Below, piece after piece: positions 36,010 through 47,171 of a stretch of DNA of 64,000 nucleotides. Numbering within the stretch: the first letter of the stretch is position 1; each line of letters starts with the position of its first letter. Source of the stretch: Streptomyces sp. STR69 (GTDB lineage Bacteria > Actinomycetota > Actinomycetes > Streptomycetales > Streptomycetaceae). Both the position numbers and the translations under genes were made by a program. Under the pieces are notes generated by a model, which searched no databases, was not told the DNA's origin, and saw nothing but the letters and a program-made list of their open reading frames with translations. Where the stretch lies: contig NZ_JALJRY010000001.1 in NCBI RefSeq assembly GCF_024519455.1, forward strand, positions 543,253-607,252. The letters run 5' to 3'.

Positions 36010-37194
36010 CGTGATGTCCGAAGGCGCCCCCACCCGGGTCGGCGGTCCCCAGGCACCCGCACCCCTGCTGACGTACAACTCGGTGTCCCCGTAGCGCTCC
36101 AGGCCCGCGACCGTCGGATTGGCCGCCGCGGCGATGAAGTTGCCGGGCCACAGCTGGCCGCCGTGGGTGTGCCCGGAGAGCTGGAGGTCGACGCCGTGCT
36201 TCACCGCCTCGTGGATCTGCACGGGCTGGTGCGCGAGCAGCACGCACGCGCGCGTGGTGTCCCGGTCCCCGAGCGCCTTGCCGAAGTCGGGGCCCTGGCC
36301 CTCGCTCTCGCCCTGGAGGTCGTTGACCCCGGCGAGGTCGAAGCCGGGGAGTTCGGTGCGGGCGTTCTCCAGAGTGTGGATGTCGAGCCTGCGGACCTCT
36401 TCCAGCCACTGTTCGGCGCCGGAGAAGTACTCGTGGTTGCCCGTGACGAAGAACGACCCGTGCCGCGCCCGCAGTTGAGCCAGCGGAGCAGCGGCGGGCC
36501 CCAGGTTCTTGACGCTGCCGTCCACCAGGTCGCCCACGACCGCGATCAGATCGGGCTGCGTCGAGTTGATCGTGTCGACGACCTTCTGCGCGAACCCCCG
36601 CCCCAGGACCGGCCCCAGGTGGATGTCACTGACGACCGCGATCCGGAACCCGTGCGCGGACCGCGGCAGTCTGGCCAACGGCACGGTCACCCGCTTCACG
36701 CTCGGCCCGCGCAGGACACCGTAGGTGCCGTATCCGACGGTCCCCACGGCGGCGGCAGCAGCCGCACCTCCGACGACCCGGGAGACGAAGAGACGGCGGG
36801 AGGGGGCACTCCGCGGCTCTTCCGGGGCTGCGGATCCGGTCTCTTCCACGACGACCGTCTCGGCCCGCCCGCGCCGTGCGAGGAACCGGCGCAGCAGCGG
36901 CCGTAGGACCTCCCCCGCGAGGACGGCCAGCAGCAGGTAGATCACCAGGGCCATCCACAGGAAGCCGGGCCAGCCCAGGACGCCCTGGAGCCAGAAGGGG
37001 GCGCCGCCGCGTTCGGCGGCGAGGGCCGCGATCATCAGGACCGGGCCGGCGATCAGTACGGCCGTGCCGGTGACGCGGGCCGGGCCCCACGCGCGCGTGG
37101 TGTCGCGGACCAGGCGGCGCCAGACGTACCAGTGCGCCCCGCCCAGGACGGCGACCGCGACCAGGGCGGCGAGAGCGATGACGACGATGGCCAC
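35980..37194 (-). CDS. Membrane-anchored metallophosphoesterase (YkuE-like)
   Basis: A 404-residue protein. Four N-terminal membrane segments span about residues 1-120, then comes a twin-Arg-like basic stretch with a further hydrophobic segment (RLFVSRVVGGAAAAAAVG), then a calcineurin-like phosphoesterase domain: VSDIHLGPVLG, VVGDLVDG, FVTGNHEY, LLAHQP and LSGHTHGGQLWP, all metal-ligand motifs. It resembles Bacillus YkuE. The GTG at 37194 is chosen because the membrane helix begins at once. Lies four bases downstream of the SCO4848-family gene and is probably cotranscribed. Confidence 0.9.
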   Translation of the reverse strand: MAIVVIALAALVAVAVLGGAHWYVWRRLVRDTTRAWGPARVTGTAVLIAGPVLMIAALAAERGGAPFWLQGVLGWPGFLWMALVIYLLLAVLAGEVLRPLLRRFLARRGRAETVVVEETGSAAPEEPRSAPSRRLFVSRVVGGAAAAAAVGTVGYGTYGVLRGPSVKRVTVPLARLPRSAHGFRIAVVSDIHLGPVLGRGFAQKVVDTINSTQPDLIAVVGDLVDGSVKNLGPAAAPLAQLRARHGSFFVTGNHEYFSGAEQWLEEVRRLDIHTLENARTELPGFDLAGVNDLQGESEGQGPDFGKALGDRDTTRACVLLAHQPVQIHEAVKHGVDLQLSGHTHGGQLWPGNFIAAAANPTVAGLERYGDTELYVSRGAGAWGPPTRVGAPSDITVVELASKQA

Positions 37195-37198
37195 TTCT

Positions 37199-37438
37199 CT
37201 ATGACGTCTCGCGCAGTGCGCGCAGTCCACGCAACCCGAGGCCCCCGATGACCGTCCCCAATACGAAGGACACGACGGCCAGGGTCAGATGCACCCAGAA
37301 GTACGCCGTCGGGCGGCCGTCGTCGAAGGCCAGTCCGCTGCCGTCCGCGACGAGATTCTTGACGAAAGTGATCCAGATGATCCAGCTCCACACCCCGAAG
37401 GCGAGCAGGAACCAGGAGACGGGGCGGCTGAGCTTCAT
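37199..37438 (-). CDS. SCO4848-family membrane protein
   Basis: A 79-residue protein with two membrane helices (SWFLLAFGVWSWIIWITFVK and HLTLAVVSFVLGTVIGGLGL) joined by a short acidic loop (LAFDDGRPTAYFWV). This matches the conserved Streptomyces protein SCO4848, as does the context next to a D-Ala-D-Ala carboxypeptidase. Function unknown. The ATG is at the start of the first helix; longer frames upstream are not credible. Confidence 0.85.
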   Translation of the reverse strand: MKLSRPVSWFLLAFGVWSWIIWITFVKNLVADGSGLAFDDGRPTAYFWVHLTLAVVSFVLGTVIGGLGLRGLRALRETS

Positions 37439-37529
37439 GAGTCCAGTATCGCCGTCGTCCTCCGGGGCCGGTGGCCGGGGTGGGGCCGGTGACGGGACTT
37501 CGGGTCCCTGGGCATGTACGTTCTCGTGC

Positions 37530-38858
37530 GTGCCCGCTCCACTGAAGACCGTCAGGCGATCCCTGCTGGTCCTTTCCGCCGCCCTGTCGTCCCTCGCGCT
37601 CACCGCGCCGCTCGCCCTCGCGGCTCCGAGTCCGACCCCGACGCCGAGTTCGTCGGCGAGTCCGTCGGCGAGTCCGGGTGCCACTCCTACGGCCACTCCC
37701 CCGGCGAACATGTCGTCGGTGGGCGGCGCCCGGCTCGCGCAGGCGGGGACGCAGGTCAATCAGGCGGCCGGGGTCCCGGTGCTGCCGAAGGACCTGACCG
37801 CGCGGTCGTGGATCGTGACCGACGCCGAGTCCGGTGATGTGCTGGCGGCGCACAACCCGCACTGGCGGCTGCCGCCGGCGAGCACCCTGAAGATGCTGTT
37901 CGCGGACACCGTGCTGCCGAAGTTCCCGAAGACGACCGAGCACAAGGTGGTCGCGTCCGACCTGGCCGGCATGGGCGCCGGTTCCAGCGTGGTCCCGATA
38001 AAGGAGGGCGAGAGCTACACGGTCCGCGACCTGTGGCTCGGGGTCTTCCTGCGCTCCGGCAACGACGCCGTGCACGTCCTGTCCCACATGAACGGCGGCG
38101 TGGACCAGACCGTCGCCGACATGAACGCGCACGCCCAGGACCTCCAGGCGCTGGACACGCATGTGGTGACACCGGACGGCTACGACGAGCCGGGGCAGGT
38201 CTCGTCGGCGTACGACCTGACGCTGTTCGCGCGGTCCGGGCTGCAGAAGAAGGACTTCCGCGAGTACTGCTCGACGGTGAGCGTGAAGTTCCCGGGCGAG
38301 ACCACGAAGGAGAAGGGCAAGTCGGTCCGCGGGACCTTCGAGATCCGTAACACCAACCGGCTGCTGAGCGGCGACTCGGACGTCTCGGTGTATCCGGGCA
38401 TCGCCGGGGTCAAGAACGGCAACACCACCAACGCGGGCGCCACCTTCACCGGGGTCGCCGAGCGCGGCGGCAAGGTGCTGCTGGTGACGGTCATGAACCC
38501 GGAGAAGGACGAGCACAACGAGGTCTACAAGGAGGCCGCGAAGATCCTCGACTGGGGCTTCCAGGCCGACGGCAAGGTGCAGCCGGTGGGTGAACTGGTC
38601 GCGCCGAAGAACGCGGCACAGGCGAGCGCCCAGCCGGGTGCGACGGCCAGCGGTGAGGCGGGCGGCGACACGGCGGGCACGAAGTCGGCCACGTCCTCCA
38701 CAGCCTCCGTGCCGACCGCCGAGGAGGACGGTTCGAGCGGGGTGGGGATCGCGCTCGCGATCGTCGGCGGGCTGCTGGTGCTGCTGGCCGGCGGGGTCTT
38801 CCTGGTCAACCGGCGCTGGCCGCTGCCGGATCTGGTCCGTCGTCGCCCGCGTCCCTGA
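37530..38858 (+). CDS. D-alanyl-D-alanine carboxypeptidase (S11 PBP)
   Basis: A 442-residue exported penicillin-binding protein. A signal peptide occupies residues 1-32, followed by a Ser/Pro/Thr-rich linker. The catalytic motifs are SxxK in PPASTLKML, SxN in LRSGNDAV and KTG replaced by KNG in GIAGVKNGNT, the latter being a common actinobacterial variant. The C-terminus has a Ser/Thr/Ala-rich linker and one membrane helix (GIALAIVGGLLVLLAGGVFL) with a basic end, so the enzyme is anchored outside the membrane. It trims peptidoglycan pentapeptides. Its last 53 bases overlap the convergent YihY gene. Confidence 0.93.
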   Translation: MPAPLKTVRRSLLVLSAALSSLALTAPLALAAPSPTPTPSSSASPSASPGATPTATPPANMSSVGGARLAQAGTQVNQAAGVPVLPKDLTARSWIVTDAESGDVLAAHNPHWRLPPASTLKMLFADTVLPKFPKTTEHKVVASDLAGMGAGSSVVPIKEGESYTVRDLWLGVFLRSGNDAVHVLSHMNGGVDQTVADMNAHAQDLQALDTHVVTPDGYDEPGQVSSAYDLTLFARSGLQKKDFREYCSTVSVKFPGETTKEKGKSVRGTFEIRNTNRLLSGDSDVSVYPGIAGVKNGNTTNAGATFTGVAERGGKVLLVTVMNPEKDEHNEVYKEAAKILDWGFQADGKVQPVGELVAPKNAAQASAQPGATASGEAGGDTAGTKSATSSTASVPTAEEDGSSGVGIALAIVGGLLVLLAGGVFLVNRRWPLPDLVRRRPRP

Positions 38859-39756
38859 CCTTGGGATCCTCGGCGTCGTCGGCCGGGACGTAGTCGTCGT
38901 CCTCGTCCGGTCTGCTCGGGGTCGCCGTCCAGGCGGCGCAGAACAGGACGAGTTTCGAGGTGAAGTTCATCCACAGCAGCAGCGCCACGGGGACGCCGAA
39001 CGCGCCGTACATGCTCTTCGCGGCCACGCCCTGGATGTAGCCGCTGAGCAGCAGCTTCAGCAGTTCGAAGCCGACCGCGCCGATCAGCGCGGCCACGAAG
39101 AGCCGGCGGCGCGGGGGCTCGACACCGGGCAGCAGGGTCAGGACGTACAGCAGGAGCAGGAAGTCGGCGAGTACGGCGACGGCGAACGCGGCGATCCGCA
39201 GCAGGATCCCGCCCCAGCCGCCCTGGGCGATGCCCAGTTGGTCGTTGATCCAGTCGACCAGCGCGGAGGCGACGGTGGAGACGGCGATCGTCGCGAGGAC
39301 GGCGCCGCCCAGGCCGATCAGCACCCCGCTGTCGATGAGTTTGCGCAGCAGGGGGTTCTCGTCGCGGTCCGGCAGCTCCCACACCGCGCGCAGGCACTCC
39401 CGCATCGAGCCGACCCAGCCGATGCCGGTGAACAGCAGGACGGCACCGGCGATGAGACCGACGGTGCCCGCGTTGTCGACCAGGGAACCGATGTTGAGCT
39501 GGTCGGAGATACCGGGGACCTGCTCGGCGATCTTGTTCTGGAGTTCGTGCTGCTGGTCGGTGCTGAGGGTGGCGGCGGCGATCGCGGCGGCCACGGTCAG
39601 CAGCGGGAACAGCGCGATGAAGCTGATGAACGTCATGGCGGCGGAGAGCTGCGACCACTTCACCCGGTCGAGACGCTCGTACGACCGCCACGCGTGCGTG
39701 GCGGTCAGTCGCGCCAACAGCGGCCCGATGAGGGGGAGCTTCTTCAGCCAGTCCAT
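38806..39756 (-). CDS. YihY/BrkB-family inner membrane protein
   Basis: A 316-residue protein with six membrane helices. The family signature is LSAAMTFISFIALFPLLTVA in helix 1 and VGSMRECLRAVWELP in the second loop, and later YGAFGVPVALLLWMNFTSKL. The ATG at 39756 follows the previous stop region; long upstream extensions overlap the divergent SDR gene and are rejected. C-terminal 45 residues are acidic and cytoplasmic. Function of YihY proteins is not settled (once thought to be RNase BN). Overlaps the carboxypeptidase gene end by 53 bp, tail to tail. Confidence 0.9.
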   Translation of the reverse strand: MDWLKKLPLIGPLLARLTATHAWRSYERLDRVKWSQLSAAMTFISFIALFPLLTVAAAIAAATLSTDQQHELQNKIAEQVPGISDQLNIGSLVDNAGTVGLIAGAVLLFTGIGWVGSMRECLRAVWELPDRDENPLLRKLIDSGVLIGLGGAVLATIAVSTVASALVDWINDQLGIAQGGWGGILLRIAAFAVAVLADFLLLLYVLTLLPGVEPPRRRLFVAALIGAVGFELLKLLLSGYIQGVAAKSMYGAFGVPVALLLWMNFTSKLVLFCAAWTATPSRPDEDDDYVPADDAEDPKVRDAGDDGPDPAAASAG

Positions 39757-39916
39757 GATCCGATTCTGCCCCCGACCACTGACACCGATGTGCGGCCACC
39801 CCACAAACGGGAGTGCGTGGCGCCATGTTGCCCTGCATCCGATTAATCGCCCATTCCAGGGAGGGCGCCGACGCCGCACGACCAACCGCCCATAAGCGGG
39901 CGATACGGTCACGGGC

Positions 39917-40660
39917 ATGCGTCCTCCACAGTCCCTCCTCGTCCTCGGCGGTACGTCCCGGATCGCACTGGCCACCGCCCGCCGGCTGATCGCCCGCCGT
40001 ACCCGCACGGTGTGGCTCGCGGGCCGCCCCTCGCCCGCCCTGGAGAGTGCCGCTTCGGAACTGCGCGCCCTGGGGGCCGAGGTCCGCACCGTCGCCTTCG
40101 ACGCGCTCGACCCCGACTCCCACGAGACCGTGCTCGGCAAGGTCTTCGCGGAGGGCGACATCGACCTGGTGCTGCTCGCCTTCGGCACCCTCGGCGACCA
40201 GGCCCGCGACGAGCGCGATCCGGCCGCCGCGGTACGGGTCGCGCACACCAACTACACCGGCGCCGTCTCGTCCGGCCTGATCAGCGCCCGGGCCCTGCAG
40301 GCCCAGGGCCACGGCTCCCTGGTGGTGCTCTCCTCGGTGGCCGGCGAACGGGCCCGCCGCACGAACTTCATCTACGGCTCCAGCAAGGCCGGCCTCGACA
40401 CCTTCGCGCAGGGCCTGGGCGACGCGCTGCACGGCACGGGCGTGCACGTCATGGTCGTACGACCCGGTCTCGTACGGTCGAGGACCATGGCCGACCCGAG
40501 GGCGGCCTCCCTCACGACCACCCCCGAAGCGGTCGCCACGGCCATCGAACTGGGCCTGCGCCGCGGCTCGGAGACGGTGTGGGTGCCAGGGGCGCTGCGC
40601 GTGGTGACATCGGCGCTACGGCACCTGCCGCGGGGGCTGTTCCGGCGGCTGGCCGTCTGA
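39917..40660 (+). CDS. SDR oxidoreductase, DprE2-like
   Basis: A 247-residue short-chain dehydrogenase. The cofactor motif reads LVLGGTSRIALATARRL, in place of the usual TGxxxGxG, as in decaprenylphosphoryl-2-keto-ribose reductase (DprE2); the active site has SSVAGERARRTNFIYGSSKA with Ser, Tyr and Lys. VRPGLVRSRTM follows. DprE2 reduces the keto sugar made by DprE1 to polyprenylphosphoryl arabinose; no DprE1 gene is adjacent, so the role is inferred from family resemblance only. Confidence 0.8.
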   Translation: MRPPQSLLVLGGTSRIALATARRLIARRTRTVWLAGRPSPALESAASELRALGAEVRTVAFDALDPDSHETVLGKVFAEGDIDLVLLAFGTLGDQARDERDPAAAVRVAHTNYTGAVSSGLISARALQAQGHGSLVVLSSVAGERARRTNFIYGSSKAGLDTFAQGLGDALHGTGVHVMVVRPGLVRSRTMADPRAASLTTTPEAVATAIELGLRRGSETVWVPGALRVVTSALRHLPRGLFRRLAV

Positions 40661-40669
40661 CGACCGTGC

Positions 40670-41248
40670 TCAGTGACTGGGGATCGTGCCGCGGTCCGTG
40701 TGGGCCGCCTGGGGTGGTACGACGGCGCCGCCGAAGGTGAACTCGCGGAGTTTGCGCCAGACGTCGTCGGCGCCCTGCTCGTAGAGCGCGAAGCCGGTGC
40801 AGGGCCACTCCGCGCAGTAGTCGGCGAGGGCCGCGAAGGCGCGGTCCATCGACTCGTCGTCGATGCCGTGCGCCACGGTGACGTGCGGGTGGTACGGGAA
40901 GTGCAGCTCGCGCGCCATCGGCCCGGAGGCGGCGCGGATCTGCTTCTGCAGCCAGGTGCAGGCGGCGCCGCCCTCGACCACCTGGACGTAGACGACCGGG
41001 GACAGCGGCCGGAACGTGCCGGTGCCGGACAGCCGCATCGGAAAGGGGCGCCCGGCGGCGGCGACGTCCACCAAGTAGTCCTCGATCGCGGGCAGTTGGG
41101 CGGCGTCCACCTCGGTGGGCGGCAACAGCGTGACGTGCGTGGGGATGCCGTGTGCAGCGGCGTCGCCGAAGCCCGCGCGCCGCTCCTGGAGCAGGCTGCC
41201 GTGAGGCTCCGGGACCGCGATCGACACACCGATCGTTACGGTCCCCAC
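40670..41248 (-). CDS. 2'-5' RNA ligase superfamily (2H phosphoesterase) protein
   Basis: A 192-residue protein with the two HxT motifs of the 2H phosphoesterase fold: THVTLLPPTE in the first half and PHVTVAHGID in the second. These enzymes hydrolyse or ligate cyclic phosphates on RNA or nucleotides. GTG 41248 has an excellent AGGAG site at ideal spacing, which outranks earlier in-frame starts. Lies 163 bp downstream of trpS on the same strand. Confidence 0.88.
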   Translation of the reverse strand: MGTVTIGVSIAVPEPHGSLLQERRAGFGDAAAHGIPTHVTLLPPTEVDAAQLPAIEDYLVDVAAAGRPFPMRLSGTGTFRPLSPVVYVQVVEGGAACTWLQKQIRAASGPMARELHFPYHPHVTVAHGIDDESMDRAFAALADYCAEWPCTGFALYEQGADDVWRKLREFTFGGAVVPPQAAHTDRGTIPSH

Positions 41249-41411
41249 GTCGTCTCCTGTCGTCCTGATCGGTGTCCTGTTGGTGAGCGGGAGCAGCCAC
41301 GCGTGCGGCGGCTCGGCTATCGACTGTACGGCCACGACTGAGTTGTGGGCAGGCGCAACCGTAGTGATGTGCAGCGCTCTGTCCAGTGGTACTTCAGTGC
41401 GGTCGTACGCC

Positions 41412-43130
<1,719 letters not shown>

Positions 43131-43138
<8 letters not shown>

Positions 43139-44039
43139 CGGACGGGAGTCCTACGAGGGCGAGGGCACCGGCACCGGCTCTCGGTTGCCCGAGGAGCTGC
43201 GGGCGCTGGGGCGTTCCCTGGACGCGCGGGGCGGTGGTGAGGGCGGGGCCGCCGGGGCCGAGTCGATGGTCGAGCGGGTGCTGGCGCAGATACTGGCGGA
43301 GCAGCTCCCGGTCCCCGTCCAGGAGGCCGGTTCGGGCGGGTTCCGGGCGCGGCTGCGCGCTGTGCGGCACTGGGTGTGGCTGCGTCGGCGCGCGCTGACG
43401 GCGGCCCTGTGCGGTCTGCTGACGGTGCTCGTGCTCACACCTCCGGTGCGGGCGGCGGTCTTCGACTGGTTCGGCTTCGGCGGGGTCGAGGTGCGGTACG
43501 ACCCGTCCGCGGTGCCCTCTGCCGGTGCCGTGGTGCCCGGGTGCGGACGGTCGGTGACCTTGGCGCAGGCCCGTCGGCAGGCGGGGTTCGAGCCGCTGGT
43601 GCCGGAGGCGCTGGGTGTTCCGGACGCGGTGACGGTGACCGGCGAGCCGCAGGGGCGCTTTCTGGTCAGCCTGTGCTGGCGGGAGGGCGGGCACACGGTC
43701 CGGGTCGACGAATATCCGGCGCGGCTGGACATCGGCTTCGTCAAGACGGTGAGCCAACCGCCCGAGTGGCTGTCGCTGGATGCGTCCGTCTCGCCGGACG
43801 GCATACAGGACCCGGCGCTGTGGTTCGCGCGGCCGCATCTGCTGAGCTTCTGGCTGGTGGACGCGGACGGGGACCGCTATACGCGGGCGGAGCGGACGGC
43901 CGGTCCGACGCTGCTGTGGACGCATCCGGTCGGCGGAGCTCCTGGTGGTGATCTGACGTTCCGGCTGGAAGGGGTGGTGTCGAAGCAGCGGGCCGTGGAG
44001 ATCGCCAAGTCGGTCGACCGGCACGGATCGCGCGAATAG
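43131..44039 (+). CDS. Membrane protein, probable anti-sigma factor
   Basis: A 302-residue protein. Residues 1-85 are cytoplasmic and acidic/Gly-rich with a helical stretch (MVERVLAQILAEQLPVPVQE); one membrane helix follows (LTAALCGLLTVLVL); the rest is extracytoplasmic, starting PPVRAAVFDWFGFGGVEVRY. Single-span topology plus coupling to the sigma gene suggests a membrane-bound anti-sigma factor, but no zinc (HxxxCxxC) motif is seen. ATG 43131 is chosen because GGAAGGGG lies nine bases upstream; ATG 43125 and GTG 43122 are alternatives. Confidence 0.75.
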
Positions 44040-44050
44040 AGGCGGGCGGA

Positions 44051-44083
44051 GTGGGAACCCCGGCGGGTCGGGCGGTGTACCAG
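44051..44083 (+). promoter_or_regulatory. Second copy of the ECF-type promoter
   Basis: GTGGGAACC (44051-44059), 12 bases, GCGGTGTACCAG (44072-44083): both blocks identical to those at 42499-42531, while the spacers differ in sequence. The GTG start of the next gene is two bases downstream. Strong evidence that the sigma factor at 42536 controls both transcripts. Confidence 0.8.
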
Positions 44084-44085
44084 AA

Positions 44086-44916
44086 GTGACAGGCGGCTCG
44101 CGGGCGGGCCGTGCGGGGATCGACTGGTCGGGGGTTCGGATGTCCGGAGTCGGAAGTGCGGTCAGGACAAGCGGGAGCGCGGGCAGGATGCGCGAACTGA
44201 CGGCTCTGAGCGGGGCGTTGGCGATGACGCTGTCGCTGATGGTGTGGGGTGCGTCGGAGGCGGCGGCGGGCGGGCCGACCAGTGTGCTCGTCACCTCGCC
44301 GACGAGCGGACAGGCCACGGCGCTGTACTACTCGGACGAACAGTACGGAAAACTCCAGCAGTTGCTCGGCCCCGAGGGCAAGGGCACCCGCGACAAGCCG
44401 CCCGAGGCCGATCTGACCCACGCCCGCCAGATCAACGTCACCTGGCTGGCGCACGACATATCGCCGTGGCGGATCGACCGGGTCTTTCCCGTCGAGTCCC
44501 GTCCGCAGGCGGTGTGGATCCACACGGCGGCCGATGTGCCGGAGAACACGAATCTGAACGGCTATTGGCATCGCGCCGAGCATCCGGACCAACTGCGCGC
44601 CCTCTTGAGGAAGTTGGGAGTGACGGGCACGGACACCGGGTCCGACGGCTATACGGGCGTCTTCCCGGCACCGTGGCAGCCGACCGAGTCCGCTCCGGCC
44701 ATCGCCGCACCTGACACCGACGCGGAGACCAGCACGGTGCGGGTCACTGTGAAGGACAAGGACGACGACGGCACCGACTGGTGGTGGGCGATACCGGGCG
44801 CGGCGGCCGGAGCGGTACTGGCCGTCGCACTGCGGCCGTTCGCCGTACGGCTGCCGCTGAACCGGTGGCGGAAGGGGCGGGAGCCGGGGCCCAGGCAGGA
44901 GTTGCGGGACGTGTGA
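44086..44916 (+). CDS. Exported membrane-anchored protein, sigma regulon target 1
   Basis: A 276-residue protein: signal segment (about residues 36-60, ending SEAAAGG), an extracytoplasmic domain of about 150 residues rich in Trp/Tyr/Asp (for example INVTWLAHDISPWRIDRVFP), a membrane helix (WWWAIPGAAAGAVLAVAL) and a short basic tail ending PGPRQELRDV. The GTG start is fixed by the promoter two bases upstream; an ATG at 44188 near the signal segment is possible. No known family recognised. The next gene has the same architecture and a similar tail (EPRQELIDL), so they are related partners. Confidence 0.75.
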   Translation: MTGGSRAGRAGIDWSGVRMSGVGSAVRTSGSAGRMRELTALSGALAMTLSLMVWGASEAAAGGPTSVLVTSPTSGQATALYYSDEQYGKLQQLLGPEGKGTRDKPPEADLTHARQINVTWLAHDISPWRIDRVFPVESRPQAVWIHTAADVPENTNLNGYWHRAEHPDQLRALLRKLGVTGTDTGSDGYTGVFPAPWQPTESAPAIAAPDTDAETSTVRVTVKDKDDDGTDWWWAIPGAAAGAVLAVALRPFAVRLPLNRWRKGREPGPRQELRDV

Positions 44917-44934
44917 GGGGTGGAGGGGTGCGGG

Positions 44935-45636
44935 ATGAAACGCGGGAGCTTGCGGGGCGCGTGTCTCGTGGGGGTGTTGGTGGTGATGGCTCTGGCCGTT
45001 GCGGCTCGGGTCCAGGCTGTCGGGATGACTCAGGTGCGGGTTCAGGATCCGCGCCGGGACATCCCGGATCTGGCGCTGGTGGTGGCGGGTGACACCGGCC
45101 GGACGGAGGCGTGGCGCTCCGGGGAGCCGTCGTTCGCGCGCCTGTGGACGTTGTTGCAGCCGACGTTCACGGGGACGGAGCGGGTGCCGCCGGAGTGGGA
45201 GACGGGCCGGTATCCGGCGGTGCGGATCACCGTGGTGTGGGGGCTCACCGGAGTCGGGGGCTGGCCTCGGACGAGCCGGGCTCCTGGTGGTGATGTGGCG
45301 GTGGAGCGGGAGGACCAGCTGTTCGTCGCCGGGGACGGCACACCGTGGGTGCGGACGGATCCGGCGCCGGAGGTGGCGGACGACGACATCCGCTGGCATC
45401 GGGTGCCGCGCCCGGTCTTCACACGGATGGAGCGGGCGGGGCTGCTCGGTGAGGTCAGGGGCGATACGGGAGCCGGTGCCGCGAAGGATGCGCCCGGGAC
45501 TGCCGAGCGGGTCGGGTGGGCTACCGCGGGTCTCGCCGTCGGCGTCGGCGGCACGCTGCTGATACGCCGCGCGGCGGCCCGGCGTGAGGCCGGGCCGCCG
45601 CGCGAGGAACCACGACAGGAACTCATCGATCTGTGA
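44935..45636 (+). CDS. Exported membrane-anchored protein, sigma regulon target 2
   Basis: A 233-residue protein with a signal segment (LRGACLVGVLVVMALAVAAR), an extracytoplasmic domain that shares layout with the preceding protein (…RLWTLLQPTFTGTERVPPEW, RYPAVRITVVWGLTGVGGWP, then a Trp-containing TPWVRTD stretch), a C-terminal helix (GWATAGLAVGVGGTLLIRRA) and the tail EPRQELIDL. ATG 44935 follows GGAGGGG at good spacing. Begins 18 bp after the previous stop, so it should be cotranscribed from the 44051 promoter. Function unknown. Confidence 0.75.
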   Translation: MKRGSLRGACLVGVLVVMALAVAARVQAVGMTQVRVQDPRRDIPDLALVVAGDTGRTEAWRSGEPSFARLWTLLQPTFTGTERVPPEWETGRYPAVRITVVWGLTGVGGWPRTSRAPGGDVAVEREDQLFVAGDGTPWVRTDPAPEVADDDIRWHRVPRPVFTRMERAGLLGEVRGDTGAGAAKDAPGTAERVGWATAGLAVGVGGTLLIRRAAARREAGPPREEPRQELIDL

Positions 45637-45681
45637 GAGTCGCCGATCTTTGACAACTCGACAGAGGACGTAGGCCGGCTG

Positions 45682-47136
45682 TCAGCCGAGGTCGATCTCC
45701 GGGTACAGGGGGAAGCCGGCCACCAGGTCCGTCGCCCTGCGGGAGATCTCGTCGGAGACCTTTTCGTCCAGGACGTGGGACGCCTTGCTCGGCGCGCCCG
45801 ACTTCGTCGTGCCGGGCTCGGTGGTGGTGAGGACGCGGTCGATGAGAGCGGCGACCTCGTCCATCTCGGCGGTGCCCAGGCCGCGGGTGGTCAGGGCGGG
45901 GGTGCCGATGCGGATGCCGGAGGTGTACCAGGCGCCGTTGGGGTCGGCCGGGATCGCGTTGCGGTTGGTGACGATGCCGGAGTCCAGGAGGGCCGTCTCG
46001 GCCTGGCGGCCGGTGAGGCCGTACGACGTCTCCACGTCGATCAGGTTCAGGTGATTGTCCGTGCCGCCGGTGACGAGGGTGGCGCCGCGGCGCATCAGGC
46101 CGTCCGCCAGCGCGCGGGAGTTGTCGACGATGCGCTGGGCGTAGTCCTGGAAGGAGGGCTGCCTGGCCTCGGCGAGGGCGACGGCCTTGGCTGCCATGAC
46201 GTGCGGGAGCGGGCCGCCCAGCACCATCGGGCAGCCGCGGTCGACCTGGTCCTTGAGGGAGTCGTCGCACAGGACCATGCCGCCGCGCGGGCCGCGCAGC
46301 GACTTGTGCGTGGTCGTGGTGACGATCTGGGCGTGCGGGACCGGGTCGAAGTCGCCGGTCAGGACCTTGCCCGCGACCAGGCCGGCGAAGTGCGCCATGT
46401 CGACCATGAGGGTCGCGCCGACCTCGTCGGCGATCTCGCGCATGATGCGGAAGTTCACCAGGCGGGGGTAGGCGGAGTAGCCGGCGACGATGATCAGCGG
46501 CTTGAAGTCGCGGGCCGACGCGCGCAGGGCGTCGTAGTCGATGAGGCCGGTCGCCGGGTCGGTGCCGTAGGAGCGCTGGTCGAACATCTTGCCGGAGATG
46601 TTGGGGCGGAAGCCGTGGGTGAGGTGGCCGCCGGCGTCCAGGGACATGCCGAGCATGCGCTGGTTGCCGAAGGCCTGGCGGAGCTCGGCCCACTCGGCGT
46701 CGGAGAGGTCGTTGACCTGGCGGACGCCCGCCTTCGCGAGGGCCGGGACCTCGACACGGTCGGCGAGGATCGACCAGAAGGCGACAAGGTTGGCGTCGAT
46801 GCCGGAGTGCGGCTGGACGTAGGCGTGACGGGCGCCGAAGAGTTCGCGCGCGTGCTCGGCGGCGAGGGACTCGACGGTGTCGACGTTGCGGCAGCCGGCG
46901 TAGAAGCGGCGGCCGATGGTGCCCTCGGCGTACTTGTCGCTGAACCAGTTGCCCATCGCGAGCAGTGTGGCCGGGGAGGCGTAGTTCTCGGAGGCGATCA
47001 GCTTGAGCATCTCGCGCTGGTCGGCGACTTCCTGGCCGATGGCGTCGGCGACGCGCGGCTCGACGGCGCGGATCACATCGAGGGCGGCGCGGAAGGCGGT
47101 GGACTCACGGGAAAGGGGCGCGGAATTGTCGGGCAT
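45682..47136 (-). CDS. glyA: Serine hydroxymethyltransferase
   Basis: A 484-residue PLP enzyme that interconverts serine and glycine with tetrahydrofolate. The PLP lysine is in [20 protein letters not shown]; other family motifs are [40 protein letters not shown], and [14 protein letters not shown]. It is longer than the 417-residue enterobacterial enzyme because of an insertion ([19 protein letters not shown] region), typical for one actinobacterial SHMT group. ATG 47136 has a GGAGG site; an in-frame start at 47247 is excluded because that stretch is the riboswitch. ZTP-responsive control is expected. Confidence 0.97.
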   Translation of the reverse strand: MPDNSAPLSRESTAFRAALDVIRAVEPRVADAIGQEVADQREMLKLIASENYASPATLLAMGNWFSDKYAEGTIGRRFYAGCRNVDTVESLAAEHARELFGARHAYVQPHSGIDANLVAFWSILADRVEVPALAKAGVRQVNDLSDAEWAELRQAFGNQRMLGMSLDAGGHLTHGFRPNISGKMFDQRSYGTDPATGLIDYDALRASARDFKPLIIVAGYSAYPRLVNFRIMREIADEVGATLMVDMAHFAGLVAGKVLTGDFDPVPHAQIVTTTTHKSLRGPRGGMVLCDDSLKDQVDRGCPMVLGGPLPHVMAAKAVALAEARQPSFQDYAQRIVDNSRALADGLMRRGATLVTGGTDNHLNLIDVETSYGLTGRQAETALLDSGIVTNRNAIPADPNGAWYTSGIRIGTPALTTRGLGTAEMDEVAALIDRVLTTTEPGTTKSGAPSKASHVLDEKVSDEISRRATDLVAGFPLYPEIDLG

Positions 47137-47171
47137 GGGGACCTCCGGACGTGGCGTTCGGCGTTCACGGT

